A DNA stretch of 64,000 nucleotides, from positions 71,201 through 135,200 of the forward strand of contig CAZIKF010000006.1 in assembly GCA_964539825.1 (NCBI GenBank), read 5' to 3'. This stretch comes from CAZIKF01 sp964539825 (GTDB lineage: Bacteria; Muiribacteriota; UBA6191). A program made the position numbers and the translations under genes. Of this stretch, positions 44,400-52,569 are shown one piece after another. The notes under the pieces are model-generated. The model searched no databases, was not told where the DNA came from, and was given only the letters and a program-made list of their open reading frames with translations. Within the stretch, counting starts at the first letter, position 1. Each line of letters begins with the position of its first letter.

Positions 44400-45097
44400 A
44401 ACGACCTCCTTACCTCGGAGTAATCCCTTTGAGCTAGGAGGTCCAAGATTTCACTCGCGGATACTTCTGGTTCTTTCAGATCCCCAGGGTCTGCATCAGG
44501 AATTGCATCAAAATGCATCGGAGTATTCATATCTCCGGGATCAATCGATAAAAATCTCACCCCATGATCCTTAACTTCCTCGTCAAAGATACGGGACAGA
44601 TGATCAATTCCAGCCTTTGACACACTGTAGCTGCCCCAGTTGGAATAGGCGTTGATGGCCGCATTGCTTGAAATGTTTACAACAACCCCTCTGCGCCGAA
44701 GGAGCATTTCCGGAAGAAACGCTTTACTCAATCGAAAGGGACCCAGGACATTTGTTTGAAGAACCTGCTCGAAGTCTTCACAATCTGTATCGATGAGAAG
44801 TCTCAGCGGTGTTTGACCCAGGTAGCTCGCCACGTTTAAGAGTACATCTATATCACCAAGCCGGGCGTGAACTTCCCCGGTAATGGGATAAATTGCTTTC
44901 TTATCCGACACATCACCCTGGATACATAAGATCTCAGGGTATAGGGCATTGAGCTCATCGAGTTTTTCCTGGGATCTCGCAACCAATGCCACCCTGGCAC
45001 CAGACCTATGAAGTTGAAGAGCAAGGGCTCTACCCAAACCCGAAGTTCCTCCTGTGATTAAGACTCTTTTATCTTTCCAATAGTTGGGATGATTCAT
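44396..45097 (-). CDS. Short-chain dehydrogenase/reductase
   Basis: The 233-residue protein has the NAD(P) motif TGGTSGLG, the NVAS strand (usually NNAG), the catalytic Ser in VVNISSNAA and YSVSK with Tyr and Lys. It is a classical SDR. It is translated just before queA (ATGA overlap) and divergent from the XRE-cupin regulator, which may control it. Substrate unknown. Confidence 0.88.
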   Translation of the reverse strand: MNHPNYWKDKRVLITGGTSGLGRALALQLHRSGARVALVARSQEKLDELNALYPEILCIQGDVSDKKAIYPITGEVHARLGDIDVLLNVASYLGQTPLRLLIDTDCEDFEQVLQTNVLGPFRLSKAFLPEMLLRRRGVVVNISSNAAINAYSNWGSYSVSKAGIDHLSRIFDEEVKDHGVRFLSIDPGDMNTPMHFDAIPDADPGDLKEPEVSASEILDLLAQRDYSEVRRSL

Positions 45098-45178
45098 GTG
45101 TTCCTCCTTTTCTAAAACATCATGCGTATATTTCCAATTACTCCTTTTTAATACACCCGCATGATCGTTTTGTCGCCC

Positions 45179-45191
45179 ATATTGCCAATAT
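45179..45191. promoter_or_regulatory. 13-bp palindrome in the SDR/XRE divergent promoter
   Basis: ATATTGCCAATAT is a perfect odd palindrome between the two divergent genes. A wider repeat, ATCATGCG (45119-45126) with CGCATGAT (45158-45165), lies nearer the SDR start. Both are candidate regulator sites. Confidence 0.4.
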
Positions 45192-45213
45192 ATTGACCAT
45201 TTGCTATCTTTCT

Positions 45214-45226
45214 GACCATAATGGTC
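45214..45226. promoter_or_regulatory. Probable autoregulatory operator of the XRE-cupin gene
   Basis: GACCATAATGGTC is a perfect 13-bp palindrome ending one base before the ATG at 45228. A half-site GACCAT also occurs at 45195-45200. The position would block transcription or translation initiation of the regulator. Confidence 0.5.
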
Positions 45227-45227
45227 T

Positions 45228-45797
45228 ATGGACAGAGAAAATAGAGCTTCCCGTTACTTAGCCCAAAATATTGGAATTTTGAGGCGAAAGAAAAATTTCA
45301 GCCAGCACCAGCTAGCACAGTTGGCCGAAATTCCAAGATCAACTCTGACAAACATTGAATCAGGGGTTGGAAATCCAAGCCTCAGGAACCTGATCAAGAT
45401 TTCCACCGCGCTGGGTGTTGGTGTGGAGGAATTATTATCTAGACCGCGATCGGAATGTACCCTGATTCCCGCCCATAAAGTTAAGTTCACGAAACGCACC
45501 GATGGAAAGGTGAGATCTTTCAGTCTCCTGCCCGACAAAATCAAAGGAATTGAAATTGATCGTGTGGAATTTGAAGCTCAAACCGATATGGTTGGGCATC
45601 CCCACCTGAGGGGGACGAAAGAATATCTAACTGTAATCACAGGGGAAGTCGTTGTTTATGTCGCGGGTGATTCCTACCTGGTCAAAGAAGGAGATGTCTT
45701 TGCCTTTCCCGGCAACCAACCCCATTCCTACAAAAACCCAAAAAACTCCAAATCTGTAGTAGTAAGCGTCGTGATTCCAGTCCCCGCCAGCAGCTGA
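45228..45797 (+). CDS. XRE-family regulator with C-terminal cupin sensor domain
   Basis: The 189-residue protein has an N-terminal helix-turn-helix (NIGILRRKKNFSQHQLAQLAEIPRSTLTNIESG, about 13-50) and a C-terminal cupin (about 110-185; HPHLRGTKEYLTVITGEVVVYV then VKEGDVFAFPGNQPHSYKN). Such HTH-cupin proteins repress genes for amino-acid, polyamine or short-chain metabolite use and bind the metabolite in the cupin. It is divergent from the SDR-queA operon; several palindromes lie between them. Confidence 0.88.
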   Translation: MDRENRASRYLAQNIGILRRKKNFSQHQLAQLAEIPRSTLTNIESGVGNPSLRNLIKISTALGVGVEELLSRPRSECTLIPAHKVKFTKRTDGKVRSFSLLPDKIKGIEIDRVEFEAQTDMVGHPHLRGTKEYLTVITGEVVVYVAGDSYLVKEGDVFAFPGNQPHSYKNPKNSKSVVVSVVIPVPASS

Positions 45798-45867
45798 AAA
45801 AAAGTAGGGCAAGGCAGGGATAGACTATACGTAGAGCCCCCGAGGAAGTAACCTTCTATACCGAAAA

Positions 45868-45988
45868 GCAAACGGTATGCCCGTTTGCAGGTTCATGACC
45901 AAAATAAGCTCATCGCAGATGAGCAAAGGAATCTACAGATTCCTGGTTTGGCCGGGAATCCGGGCAAACCAAATGCGTTTGGGCATAC
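45868..45988 (+). ncRNA. Multi-hairpin structured element with possible pseudoknot or cloverleaf closure
   Basis: Five helices lie in 121 nt between the XRE gene and the KAP gene. Helix 1: GCAAACG/CGTTTGC (45868-45888), loop GTATGCC. Helix 2, weak: GGT/ACC (45890-45900). Helix 3: GCTCATC/GATGAGC with loop GCA (45908-45924). Helix 4: AGGAATCT/AGATTCCT with loop AC (45927-45944). Helix 5: GGTTTG/CAAACC enclosing CCGG/CCGG with loop GAAT (45945-45970). Loop 1 plus one base, GTATGCCC, is complementary to GGGCATAC at 45981-45988, giving a pseudoknot or an outer stem that closes a cloverleaf. I match it to no known RNA family. It could be a leader RNA of the KAP gene, an sRNA or a DNA-level hairpin repeat. 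Confidence 0.45.
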
Positions 45989-46058
45989 AATGAAGCCAAC
46001 CATCATCTAACCCGATTTCTGGGTGGAGCCAGACTACCCTGGATGAAGGAGGAAACAA

Positions 46059-47195
46059 ATGAATCATTTCATTGACCCTAAGTGTAAAGATCAGCCTTTG
46101 ACCAGCAAAGATCAGGAGCTGGATTTACTCGGCTTTCAGAAATCAGCCTGGGGCCTGGCAAGATCAATTAAGGCCCTGGAGGTGGAGGAGTCGAAGTGTA
46201 TCGGAGTTCTTGGAGAACTCGGCTCAGGTAAGACCTCTTTCTTAAATTTCCTCAGAGATCAATTTGATGATGAGAAAGCTATAGTCCTTTCCCTGGATGC
46301 ATGGCTCTGTGCGCAGGAGGGAAGATTTCTTAGTTCATTCATAACAACCCTCTTCACTGATCTTGAAAAGAATCCTCGAGAGCTTAAAAAGGATCGCTTT
46401 AAATCGTTCATCCGTAAATCCGTGGGTACAGGATTCCGTCAGAATCAGTTTGAAGAAGAGAAATCCCTATTGAGAAAACACCTATTGGCTCAAGAGTCCT
46501 ACATAATCTGCTTTGTAGACAACCTTGATAAACTGGAACACGGCGATGCTCGGAGAATTATTTGCCTTTTAAAGGAAGTTCTCGATCTACCAAAAATGAT
46601 TTTTGTACTGGCTTTTGATCCTAATTTTGTCGCAACCGCCTACAATCAGTTTGATCCCATCAGTGGCGAATACTTCTTGGATGGAGTCATTGAGATCCGG
46701 CATGATCTGCCGCACATCTCAGATCAGCAGAAGGAAGAGCAAATCAAATCGCTGATGGATCTGAACTTTCGGGGTGACTTTCCTATGGAGATGGTATTTG
46801 AGTCTCCAGCGTGGCAGGAGACAAATTCTTACTTTCTCAATTTCTTTAGAAATTACCGGGATATCAAGAGGTTCATCACAAACCTCACTTTCGTCGAGAA
46901 AACAACAGATAAGTTTAAAAGACTAAATCCCTTTGACCGGTTTACAATTCAGATGCTGCGCATCATGACCCCGGCAACATATAGGCTATTGCAGCACAAT
47001 CCAGCTGCAAGTCATGATGAAAGATGGAATTCCACTCTTGGCAATAGCCTGCCAAAGCATGTCAGAACTACTTCCCTGGTAAAATTATTACAGATGCTCG
47101 AAGGGCAGGAAAGACAATATGTTGCGAACGAATCAGAGGGCTTCTTTTTCAGGTTTAGTTCTGAAGCTGATCAAGCTCAATTCTTCACCTGGTGA
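46059..47195 (+). CDS. KAP-family P-loop NTPase, short form
   Basis: GGAGGA precedes the ATG. The 378-residue protein has Walker A GELGSGKT (52-59) and Walker B CFVDNLDKLE, then LLKEVLDLPKMIFVLAFDPNFVATAYNQF, the KAP signature. No transmembrane segment is seen. It is about half the length of the KAP protein at 26198 and lacks its C-terminal region. It lies after a structured intergenic element and before a YwqK-type repeat lipoprotein; no operon link is clear. Confidence 0.82.
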   Translation: MNHFIDPKCKDQPLTSKDQELDLLGFQKSAWGLARSIKALEVEESKCIGVLGELGSGKTSFLNFLRDQFDDEKAIVLSLDAWLCAQEGRFLSSFITTLFTDLEKNPRELKKDRFKSFIRKSVGTGFRQNQFEEEKSLLRKHLLAQESYIICFVDNLDKLEHGDARRIICLLKEVLDLPKMIFVLAFDPNFVATAYNQFDPISGEYFLDGVIEIRHDLPHISDQQKEEQIKSLMDLNFRGDFPMEMVFESPAWQETNSYFLNFFRNYRDIKRFITNLTFVEKTTDKFKRLNPFDRFTIQMLRIMTPATYRLLQHNPAASHDERWNSTLGNSLPKHVRTTSLVKLLQMLEGQERQYVANESEGFFFRFSSEADQAQFFTW

Positions 47196-47302
47196 CGGTC
47201 TGCACCTTTAATTTCCAGCAAAAAACAAAGGTGACTTACCCGCCATTCTATGAGGACTGAGGCTAGTTGAGGGGACAGGTCAGGGTATCTAAGGAGTTAA
47301 GA

Positions 47303-49963
47303 ATGTTTCGTTTATTTTTTTTCATCCCGCTTATTTTTTTCGTGTCTTGCACTTCAAAAGGCGATTTTGCAAATGCGCATCCTCAAATGGAAAAAGGACT
47401 CCTTGTGGATTCCGTATCTAAAAAGCCAGTCACCATGGTTTTTAAAAACAATTTTCCTGATGGTACTTTGCACATGGTTGAGCCTTATGTGAATGGCAAG
47501 TTGCATGGCATCAAAGAAACCTATTCCTCTGGTGGTAAGCCTGAAGAAAAGACCGAGTATAAAGAGGGTATCCGCGATGGGATTGAAAAGCGCTATAGCC
47601 CTGACGGTAAATTAATGTGGGAAGTCGTCTATAAGAACGGAGAAGAAACTGGAATTCAGAAATGGTACAACGACAGTGGAGTTTTAACATCGGAAGTAAA
47701 TGTTGAAAATGGCAAGAAAAATGGTATTGAAAGGAACTTTACCGATAGTGGAGAGTTCGACTACCAGGTTACCTACAAAGACGGAGAAGAGGTCAAGTTC
47801 ACTCCCAAACCAACAAAGGTTCCCGTTATAGCTGCCGTCCCAGCTATAACAAAACCTACGGTGAAAGCTGCTGGAGAAGTTGAAATAAGAAAAATCTACT
47901 ATGATTCTGGAAAATTAAAAGCTAAAACCAGCTGGAAAGACGAGAGGAAGCACGGTCCCTTTTTTAAGTACTTTGAAGACGGTATATTGCGCTATGAAGG
48001 TACTTTCAAGAATGGTGAAAGGCATGGTATCGAAAAGCTCTATAACGAAGACGGGTCTTTGAACATGCAAACCACCTGGGTACAAGGTTTACTTCATGGC
48101 TCAGTAAAAATGTATCACACCTCTGGCCAATTGAAGACAGAGCAGAATTATGAATACGGTGAACGTGATGGCAAGAGAATCATGCATATGGACTATGCGG
48201 ATTGGCAAGATGATCTCACGGATAAGGACGGGAATCGGGACGGAATCAAGATAGAGTACCACTCAAATGGAAAAATATATTTTGAGGTCCCCTTCAAAGA
48301 TGGAAGGTTGCAAGGCCTTAAAAAGACTTATTACCTGGATGGGGACTTACAAGAGCAAGTCCCGTATTCTGCTGGAAAACGGCACGGTACTGAAAAGACA
48401 TTTTATCCTTCCGGAAAATTAGAATCAGAAGTACTTTTTAAAAATGGAAAGAGGGAAGGGCTATTTAGAAATTTTTATGAAAGCGGAAAACGCTTCGGTG
48501 AACTCTTGTATAAGGACGGAAGAAATATAGGAGTAAATAAATGGTGGCACGAGAATGGTCAGTTAAGCGCAGAAGAGCCCATGAAAAACGATATTTTAGA
48601 AGGAACTCGAAAGGAGTTTTACAAAAATGGAATCCTTAAGTCAGAGACTCTTTATAAAAATGGCAAGGGAAATGGAATTCAAAACACATATTATGAAAAT
48701 GGAAATATCGAGACTGAATTTATAGCCATTAACGGATTTAGAAAAGGTGTCCAAAAGTGGTATTTCAAAAGCGGTAAAACACAAACCGTAGCAAGCTTTT
48801 TAAGAGGAAAGGTTCATGGTAATCAAAAGATTTATAGCGAGCTTGAGGTTCTTAGCCTCGAAGGAAATTTTGAGTATGGACTTAGGATAGGAAACCATAG
48901 ATGGTTTGACGCCAATGGAAAACTTGAGTCTGAAGGTACATACGAGGCTGACATCGCCTATGGAACTCACCACTGGTATTATCCGAGTGGTGTTAAAAAG
49001 TTTGAGGTACCTTACCTAAAGGGCGAAAAGCATGGGATTTCCAAGGAGTATTATGAAAGCGGAAAATTGAAGGCAACTTTCACCTGGAAAAATGGAGTAA
49101 AAGACGGAAATGAATCTCATTTCAAGGAGAACTCAGACCTGGATTATGAAGTAATTAACAAGCCTACCGATGACTCAAACAAAAAGATATCTCAAAGTAA
49201 GAGACCACTGACTCCTGATGGAGTTCAAAGAGAAGAATATGTTAACGGGCGCACTAAAAGTGAAACATCCTACAAGAACGGCAAAAAGAATGGAATTCAA
49301 TACAATTATATTGAGGAAGGTAGTTTCAAGTTAATCACTCCATACAAACACGGAAAAATTCATGGGGAGCAACGACTATACGCTAAGAACCAACTTGTTA
49401 GAGTTCATAATTACGTCTATGGTATCAAACACGGCATTGCATTATCACTAGAATTAGGCTCTGGTAAGTTGACTAAATTCAGTGTATTTGAAGATGGAAT
49501 CGCCGATTTGATAGGATCTAAATTTACTGCTTCTGCCAAATCTCAATTCCTCGAAACCCACCCTTCAATGAATCCAAGGGCTTCCATATCCTTAGTCGGG
49601 GGTATCAGAAATGAAAGACTAAAGGTCAATGTTCGCGCCTGCTTTTACAATCAGAGAACACTTTTGGGAGCCCTGGAAATGTATGATTTGGACCATGATG
49701 AACAACCGGTTATTAATGAAGAATCGGACATTTCCCTACTAGTAGATCAAGGTTATTTAGAAGCAATTCCCAAAGATTCTCCCAGACAGCCCGTGAGTAA
49801 TCTTAGGACCGACAAAGTAGGGAACATCTGGTGTGAGGTTCACGGACCCATGGATAATGAGCCTCGAAAAATTGCCTCCGCCTTTCAGTGGGCTGACAAA
49901 CTGAGACGTCAGAAGAACGACTTTCCAATGGTTGATGAAGCACGAGAATCAATGCGCAAGTGA
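47303..49963 (+). CDS. Long YwqK/MORN-type repeat lipoprotein
   Basis: ATG 47303 is chosen because AAGGAG (47291-47296) precedes it and it gives a lipoprotein signal (FRLFFFIPLIFFVSC). The 886-residue product is built from some two dozen MORN_2/YwqK repeats of about 22-24 residues with the pattern YxxGKLKxExxYKNGxxxGxxKxYY. A different C-terminal region (about 750-886) carries no repeats. Proteins of this type are often labelled YwqK-family antitoxin, but the lipobox and size argue for a cell-surface repeat protein. The gene is visibly A-rich compared with its neighbours, a possible sign of transfer. Confidence 0.75.
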   Translation: MFRLFFFIPLIFFVSCTSKGDFANAHPQMEKGLLVDSVSKKPVTMVFKNNFPDGTLHMVEPYVNGKLHGIKETYSSGGKPEEKTEYKEGIRDGIEKRYSPDGKLMWEVVYKNGEETGIQKWYNDSGVLTSEVNVENGKKNGIERNFTDSGEFDYQVTYKDGEEVKFTPKPTKVPVIAAVPAITKPTVKAAGEVEIRKIYYDSGKLKAKTSWKDERKHGPFFKYFEDGILRYEGTFKNGERHGIEKLYNEDGSLNMQTTWVQGLLHGSVKMYHTSGQLKTEQNYEYGERDGKRIMHMDYADWQDDLTDKDGNRDGIKIEYHSNGKIYFEVPFKDGRLQGLKKTYYLDGDLQEQVPYSAGKRHGTEKTFYPSGKLESEVLFKNGKREGLFRNFYESGKRFGELLYKDGRNIGVNKWWHENGQLSAEEPMKNDILEGTRKEFYKNGILKSETLYKNGKGNGIQNTYYENGNIETEFIAINGFRKGVQKWYFKSGKTQTVASFLRGKVHGNQKIYSELEVLSLEGNFEYGLRIGNHRWFDANGKLESEGTYEADIAYGTHHWYYPSGVKKFEVPYLKGEKHGISKEYYESGKLKATFTWKNGVKDGNESHFKENSDLDYEVINKPTDDSNKKISQSKRPLTPDGVQREEYVNGRTKSETSYKNGKKNGIQYNYIEEGSFKLITPYKHGKIHGEQRLYAKNQLVRVHNYVYGIKHGIALSLELGSGKLTKFSVFEDGIADLIGSKFTASAKSQFLETHPSMNPRASISLVGGIRNERLKVNVRACFYNQRTLLGALEMYDLDHDEQPVINEESDISLLVDQGYLEAIPKDSPRQPVSNLRTDKVGNIWCEVHGPMDNEPRKIASAFQWADKLRRQKNDFPMVDEARESMRK

Positions 49964-50169
49964 ATTTAAAAGGTTCACAGGCTACAATCTTTCCCTCAAC
50001 CACAATCAAAGAGAATACGTTGCAGTATAGAATTTCTCCTTAATTTTTGGATTCGGTCTATGAACTCTGAACCAATAGAGCTTTACTTCGCGTCATAAGC
50101 CTTTGAAGGTCTTTTGGAACTGACCTGCCCCCTTTCTTCCATCTGTACTGAGCACCAGGGTCTATGAAG

Positions 50170-50685
50170 TTAAGACAAGACCTGGGCAGCCGGATCGCCA
50201 CTGGCTGTTTCTCGCTTATGAGATATCCTCATGGTGATTTTAGCTTCAAGGACTTCATCACCGTTCAAGTCATAAACGGATACAGGCATGACAACGTCCT
50301 GTGGCTCATCCCAAGAATAGCTGTCGAGTTTGCAAACCGCGTGAAGGTCGGTTTTGGCAATCTTTACATACCTGACTTCCATCCCTACCGGGATCCATCG
50401 AAAGTCAGAGCTCAAAGATACATCCATGCAAGTGCCTGCAACCAGTTCAGCAGCATTACACATGGCTATGGCATGTACTGATTTTATATGGTTCAAGATA
50501 GCCCTTCTTTTCTCTACTTTCGCCTCCACCTGCCCTGGCTGAATCAGGGTAAACACAGGTTTTATAGAATTGAAATAGGGAACAAAAAAACACAGAACTC
50601 TGCTAACCATCCACTTACCAAATGGTTTTCCTTCCAGCATTTGCCACACTCTTAAAATCTGGCTATTTGATGCTTTGTAGCTCAT
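50170..50685 (-). CDS. DUF4442 hotdog-fold protein
   Basis: The 171-residue protein has the DUF4442/PaaI-like hotdog pattern: KVEKRRAILNHIKSVHAIAMCNAAELVAGTCMDVSLSSDFRWIPVGMEVRYVKIAKTDL. The N and H/A-E motifs at the start of the long helix are those of acyl-CoA thioesterases. The start overlaps the MarR stop by 4 nt, so both are co-expressed and the product is probably the enzyme controlled by that regulator. Confidence 0.8.
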   Translation of the reverse strand: MSYKASNSQILRVWQMLEGKPFGKWMVSRVLCFFVPYFNSIKPVFTLIQPGQVEAKVEKRRAILNHIKSVHAIAMCNAAELVAGTCMDVSLSSDFRWIPVGMEVRYVKIAKTDLHAVCKLDSYSWDEPQDVVMPVSVYDLNGDEVLEAKITMRISHKRETASGDPAAQVLS

Positions 50686-51122
50686 AACTTCTCCTTCCTT
50701 TCGGAAAAGACTTTGGTTAAGTGATCTAGATAGCGTGAAACCGTAGCTAGCTCTTCCTTGCTAAATCCATCCTTCATAACCTCATTAGCTTCTATGACGA
50801 GCGATGCCCCACGCTCTAAGATTTCTTCGCCCTTTTCTGTGATGTTGATTCGAGAGGCACGAGAATCCTGAGCGCAGCCTCTTTTCACGATTAGCTCTTT
50901 GTCCAGCATGCGCTGTACCAGGCCAGTTATCGCTGATTTGTCGATCATCAGTATTCTGGCCAGATCTTTCATCAAACAGTTGTCCTGTTCTTGAAGCACA
51001 TGGAGAACCGTGAATTGAACAGCTGATATACCCAGGTCCTCACGACATCTGGCATCCATTGACTTCATCATGCTATGGCGAGCGATGTTTAGTTGGTAAA
51101 TAAGACGTATTTTCTTAGTCAT
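50682..51122 (-). CDS. MarR-family transcriptional regulator, probably leaderless
   Basis: The frame is open to 51224 but the MarR fold begins at ATG 51122 (MTKKIRLIYQLNIARH). The 146-residue product has the winged helix QFTVLHVLQEQDNCLMKDLARILMIDKSAITGLVQRMLDKELIVKRGCAQDSRASRINITEKG. A promoter (TTGATA, 16 nt, TATACT) sits so close that transcription should begin at or one base before the ATG, and no ribosome site is visible, hence a leaderless or near-leaderless mRNA. The palindrome at 51143 overlaps the -35 box, which implies autorepression. Confidence 0.8.
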   Translation of the reverse strand: MTKKIRLIYQLNIARHSMMKSMDARCREDLGISAVQFTVLHVLQEQDNCLMKDLARILMIDKSAITGLVQRMLDKELIVKRGCAQDSRASRINITEKGEEILERGASLVIEANEVMKDGFSKEELATVSRYLDHLTKVFSERKEKL

Positions 51123-51129
51123 ATAGGAA

Positions 51130-51157
51130 AGTATAAGATATATAGTTGAGATATCAA
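51130..51157 (-). promoter_or_regulatory. Sigma-70-type promoter of the marR-DUF4442 operon
   Basis: On the minus strand TTGATA (51157-51152) and TATACT (51135-51130) are 16 nt apart. The expected start point is near 51123-51122, at the ATG of the regulator. Confidence 0.6.
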
Positions 51158-51160
51158 CTA
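51143..51160. promoter_or_regulatory. MarR-type operator
   Basis: TAGTTGA-GATA-TCAACTA has perfect 7-bp arms. It resembles known MarR-family operators (TTGATATCAA cores) and overlaps the -35 box of the regulator gene, so binding would block its own promoter. Confidence 0.75.
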
Positions 51161-51388
51161 AATGTCTGAGGATAAATCTCTCTAGCCCCTCTATTTCGAA
51201 AAAATCAGGGATCAAAAATTTCAATCACTATTGAAAGTCCTCTGCCATTAAGATAAGAAAGTTCGGCATTTAGACGACTCCCTTCCGAAGAGATAGAGGG
51301 AGTAGACCTGGCTCTATAATCAACTGGAGGTCAGTATGACACAAAAGTGGAGTGTCCCTAAATTTCCAATGGCGTATACTTCCACCGC

Positions 51389-52522
51389 ATGGAACCAGAA
51401 GGCGGAAATGAGAATCCCATGGGTCCTCCAAAGTTTATTCCTGGTCTTGAACTAGCCAGAACCTTTTTTGTTCAAGAGGTACAACCCATTCTCAAGAGGG
51501 AATTTCCCGGGCTCTCCTATAGTGCCGCGTTGATCGGTTCCGGCTCTGAAGTTTTGGGATTCGACACCCCCATGTCCACGGATCACCACTGGGGTCCAAG
51601 AGTTCAGCTCTTTCTTCAACCGGAGGAGAATCTAAGCTGTGGTAAGGAACTCTCTGCGTATCTGGAAGAGCATCTACCCTCCTCCTGCCTGGGGTATTCC
51701 ACAAATTTTTCGCCACCGGATCTGGAAGATCATGGCGTGCAGCACATGGTGCCCAGTTCCGATGGCAGTATTCACCACCGGGTGGAGCTACTTACCCTGG
51801 GCGGATTTTTTAGATCCTACCTGAACCTGGATCTATCCAGCCCGTTGTCCCACACGGACTGGCTTTCTCTACCCTCTCATAAACTTCTATCCATCGTTGC
51901 AGGTGAGATTTTTCATGACGACCTGGGGCTCAAGGAAGTCAGAAACCGATTTTCATGGTATCCAAGAGATGTTTGGCTTTATCTGCTTGGCTCTGCCTGG
52001 GTACGGATTGGTCAAGAAGAACACTTCATGGGAAGGGCAGGTCAAAATGGTGATGAGGTTGGCTCCGCGCTCATAGGAGCTCGCCTTGTCCGCGATATCA
52101 TGCGCATTGGTTTCCTTCTGGAGCGACGGTATCCTCCTTACGCCAAGTGGTTCGGTCAAGCATTTTCACACCTGTCCATTGCGGCCCAACTACTTCCTTC
52201 CCTGAAGAAAACTCTACAAGCTCAGGACTGGAGGGAGAGGGAAATCGGACTATCTACGGCCTATGAAGTACTGTTAAAGATCCAGCAGTCTCAGAGAATT
52301 TCCGATCCGCTTATCGGAAAGGTAGAACCCTTTCATGGCCGCCCATTTCTGGTCATCCAGGGGGGACGCATCGCAGAGGCGGTCTTTTCACAAATTGAGA
52401 GTTCCAAACTGCTCTCCTTGTCCAGGCAACGCCCGATCGGAAGCATTGATCTGATCAGCGATAACACGGATGTTCTTGAGGATGTATCCCTGAGACCCGC
52501 GCTCACCAGACTATACCAATAG
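51389..52522 (+). CDS. DUF4037 protein with nucleotidyltransferase-like N-terminus
   Basis: The 377-residue protein opens with a nucleotidyltransferase-like strand and loop: YSAALIGSGSEVLGFDTPMSTDHHWGPRVQLFL. The DxD-like acidic and His positions (STDHHWGPR) are typical of DUF4037. The rest is helical. Family function is unknown. A later ATG (MGPPKF, residue 11) is also possible. The gene stands alone between the MarR operon and creD. Confidence 0.72.
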   Translation: MEPEGGNENPMGPPKFIPGLELARTFFVQEVQPILKREFPGLSYSAALIGSGSEVLGFDTPMSTDHHWGPRVQLFLQPEENLSCGKELSAYLEEHLPSSCLGYSTNFSPPDLEDHGVQHMVPSSDGSIHHRVELLTLGGFFRSYLNLDLSSPLSHTDWLSLPSHKLLSIVAGEIFHDDLGLKEVRNRFSWYPRDVWLYLLGSAWVRIGQEEHFMGRAGQNGDEVGSALIGARLVRDIMRIGFLLERRYPPYAKWFGQAFSHLSIAAQLLPSLKKTLQAQDWREREIGLSTAYEVLLKIQQSQRISDPLIGKVEPFHGRPFLVIQGGRIAEAVFSQIESSKLLSLSRQRPIGSIDLISDNTDVLEDVSLRPALTRLYQ

Positions 52523-52569
52523 AGCGGGCTTAAGTGACCTGTCCCCGATGCGCCGTAGCAATGCCCTGG

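Noticed and set aside
45890..45900. GGTTCATGACC resembles a tRNA T-arm.
   Set aside because: The invariant A58 position and an acceptor stem at the proper distance are missing, and the surrounding hairpins do not give D and anticodon arms.
45961..45975. GGCAAACC recalls the conserved core of the GEMM-I cyclic-di-GMP riboswitch.
   Set aside because: The tetraloop, receptor and second helix of GEMM-I are not present; the match is only eight bases and is part of a simple hairpin stem.
45868..45988. Retron-like ncRNA (outer inverted repeat around hairpins).
   Set aside because: No reverse transcriptase gene is adjacent; the next gene is a KAP NTPase.
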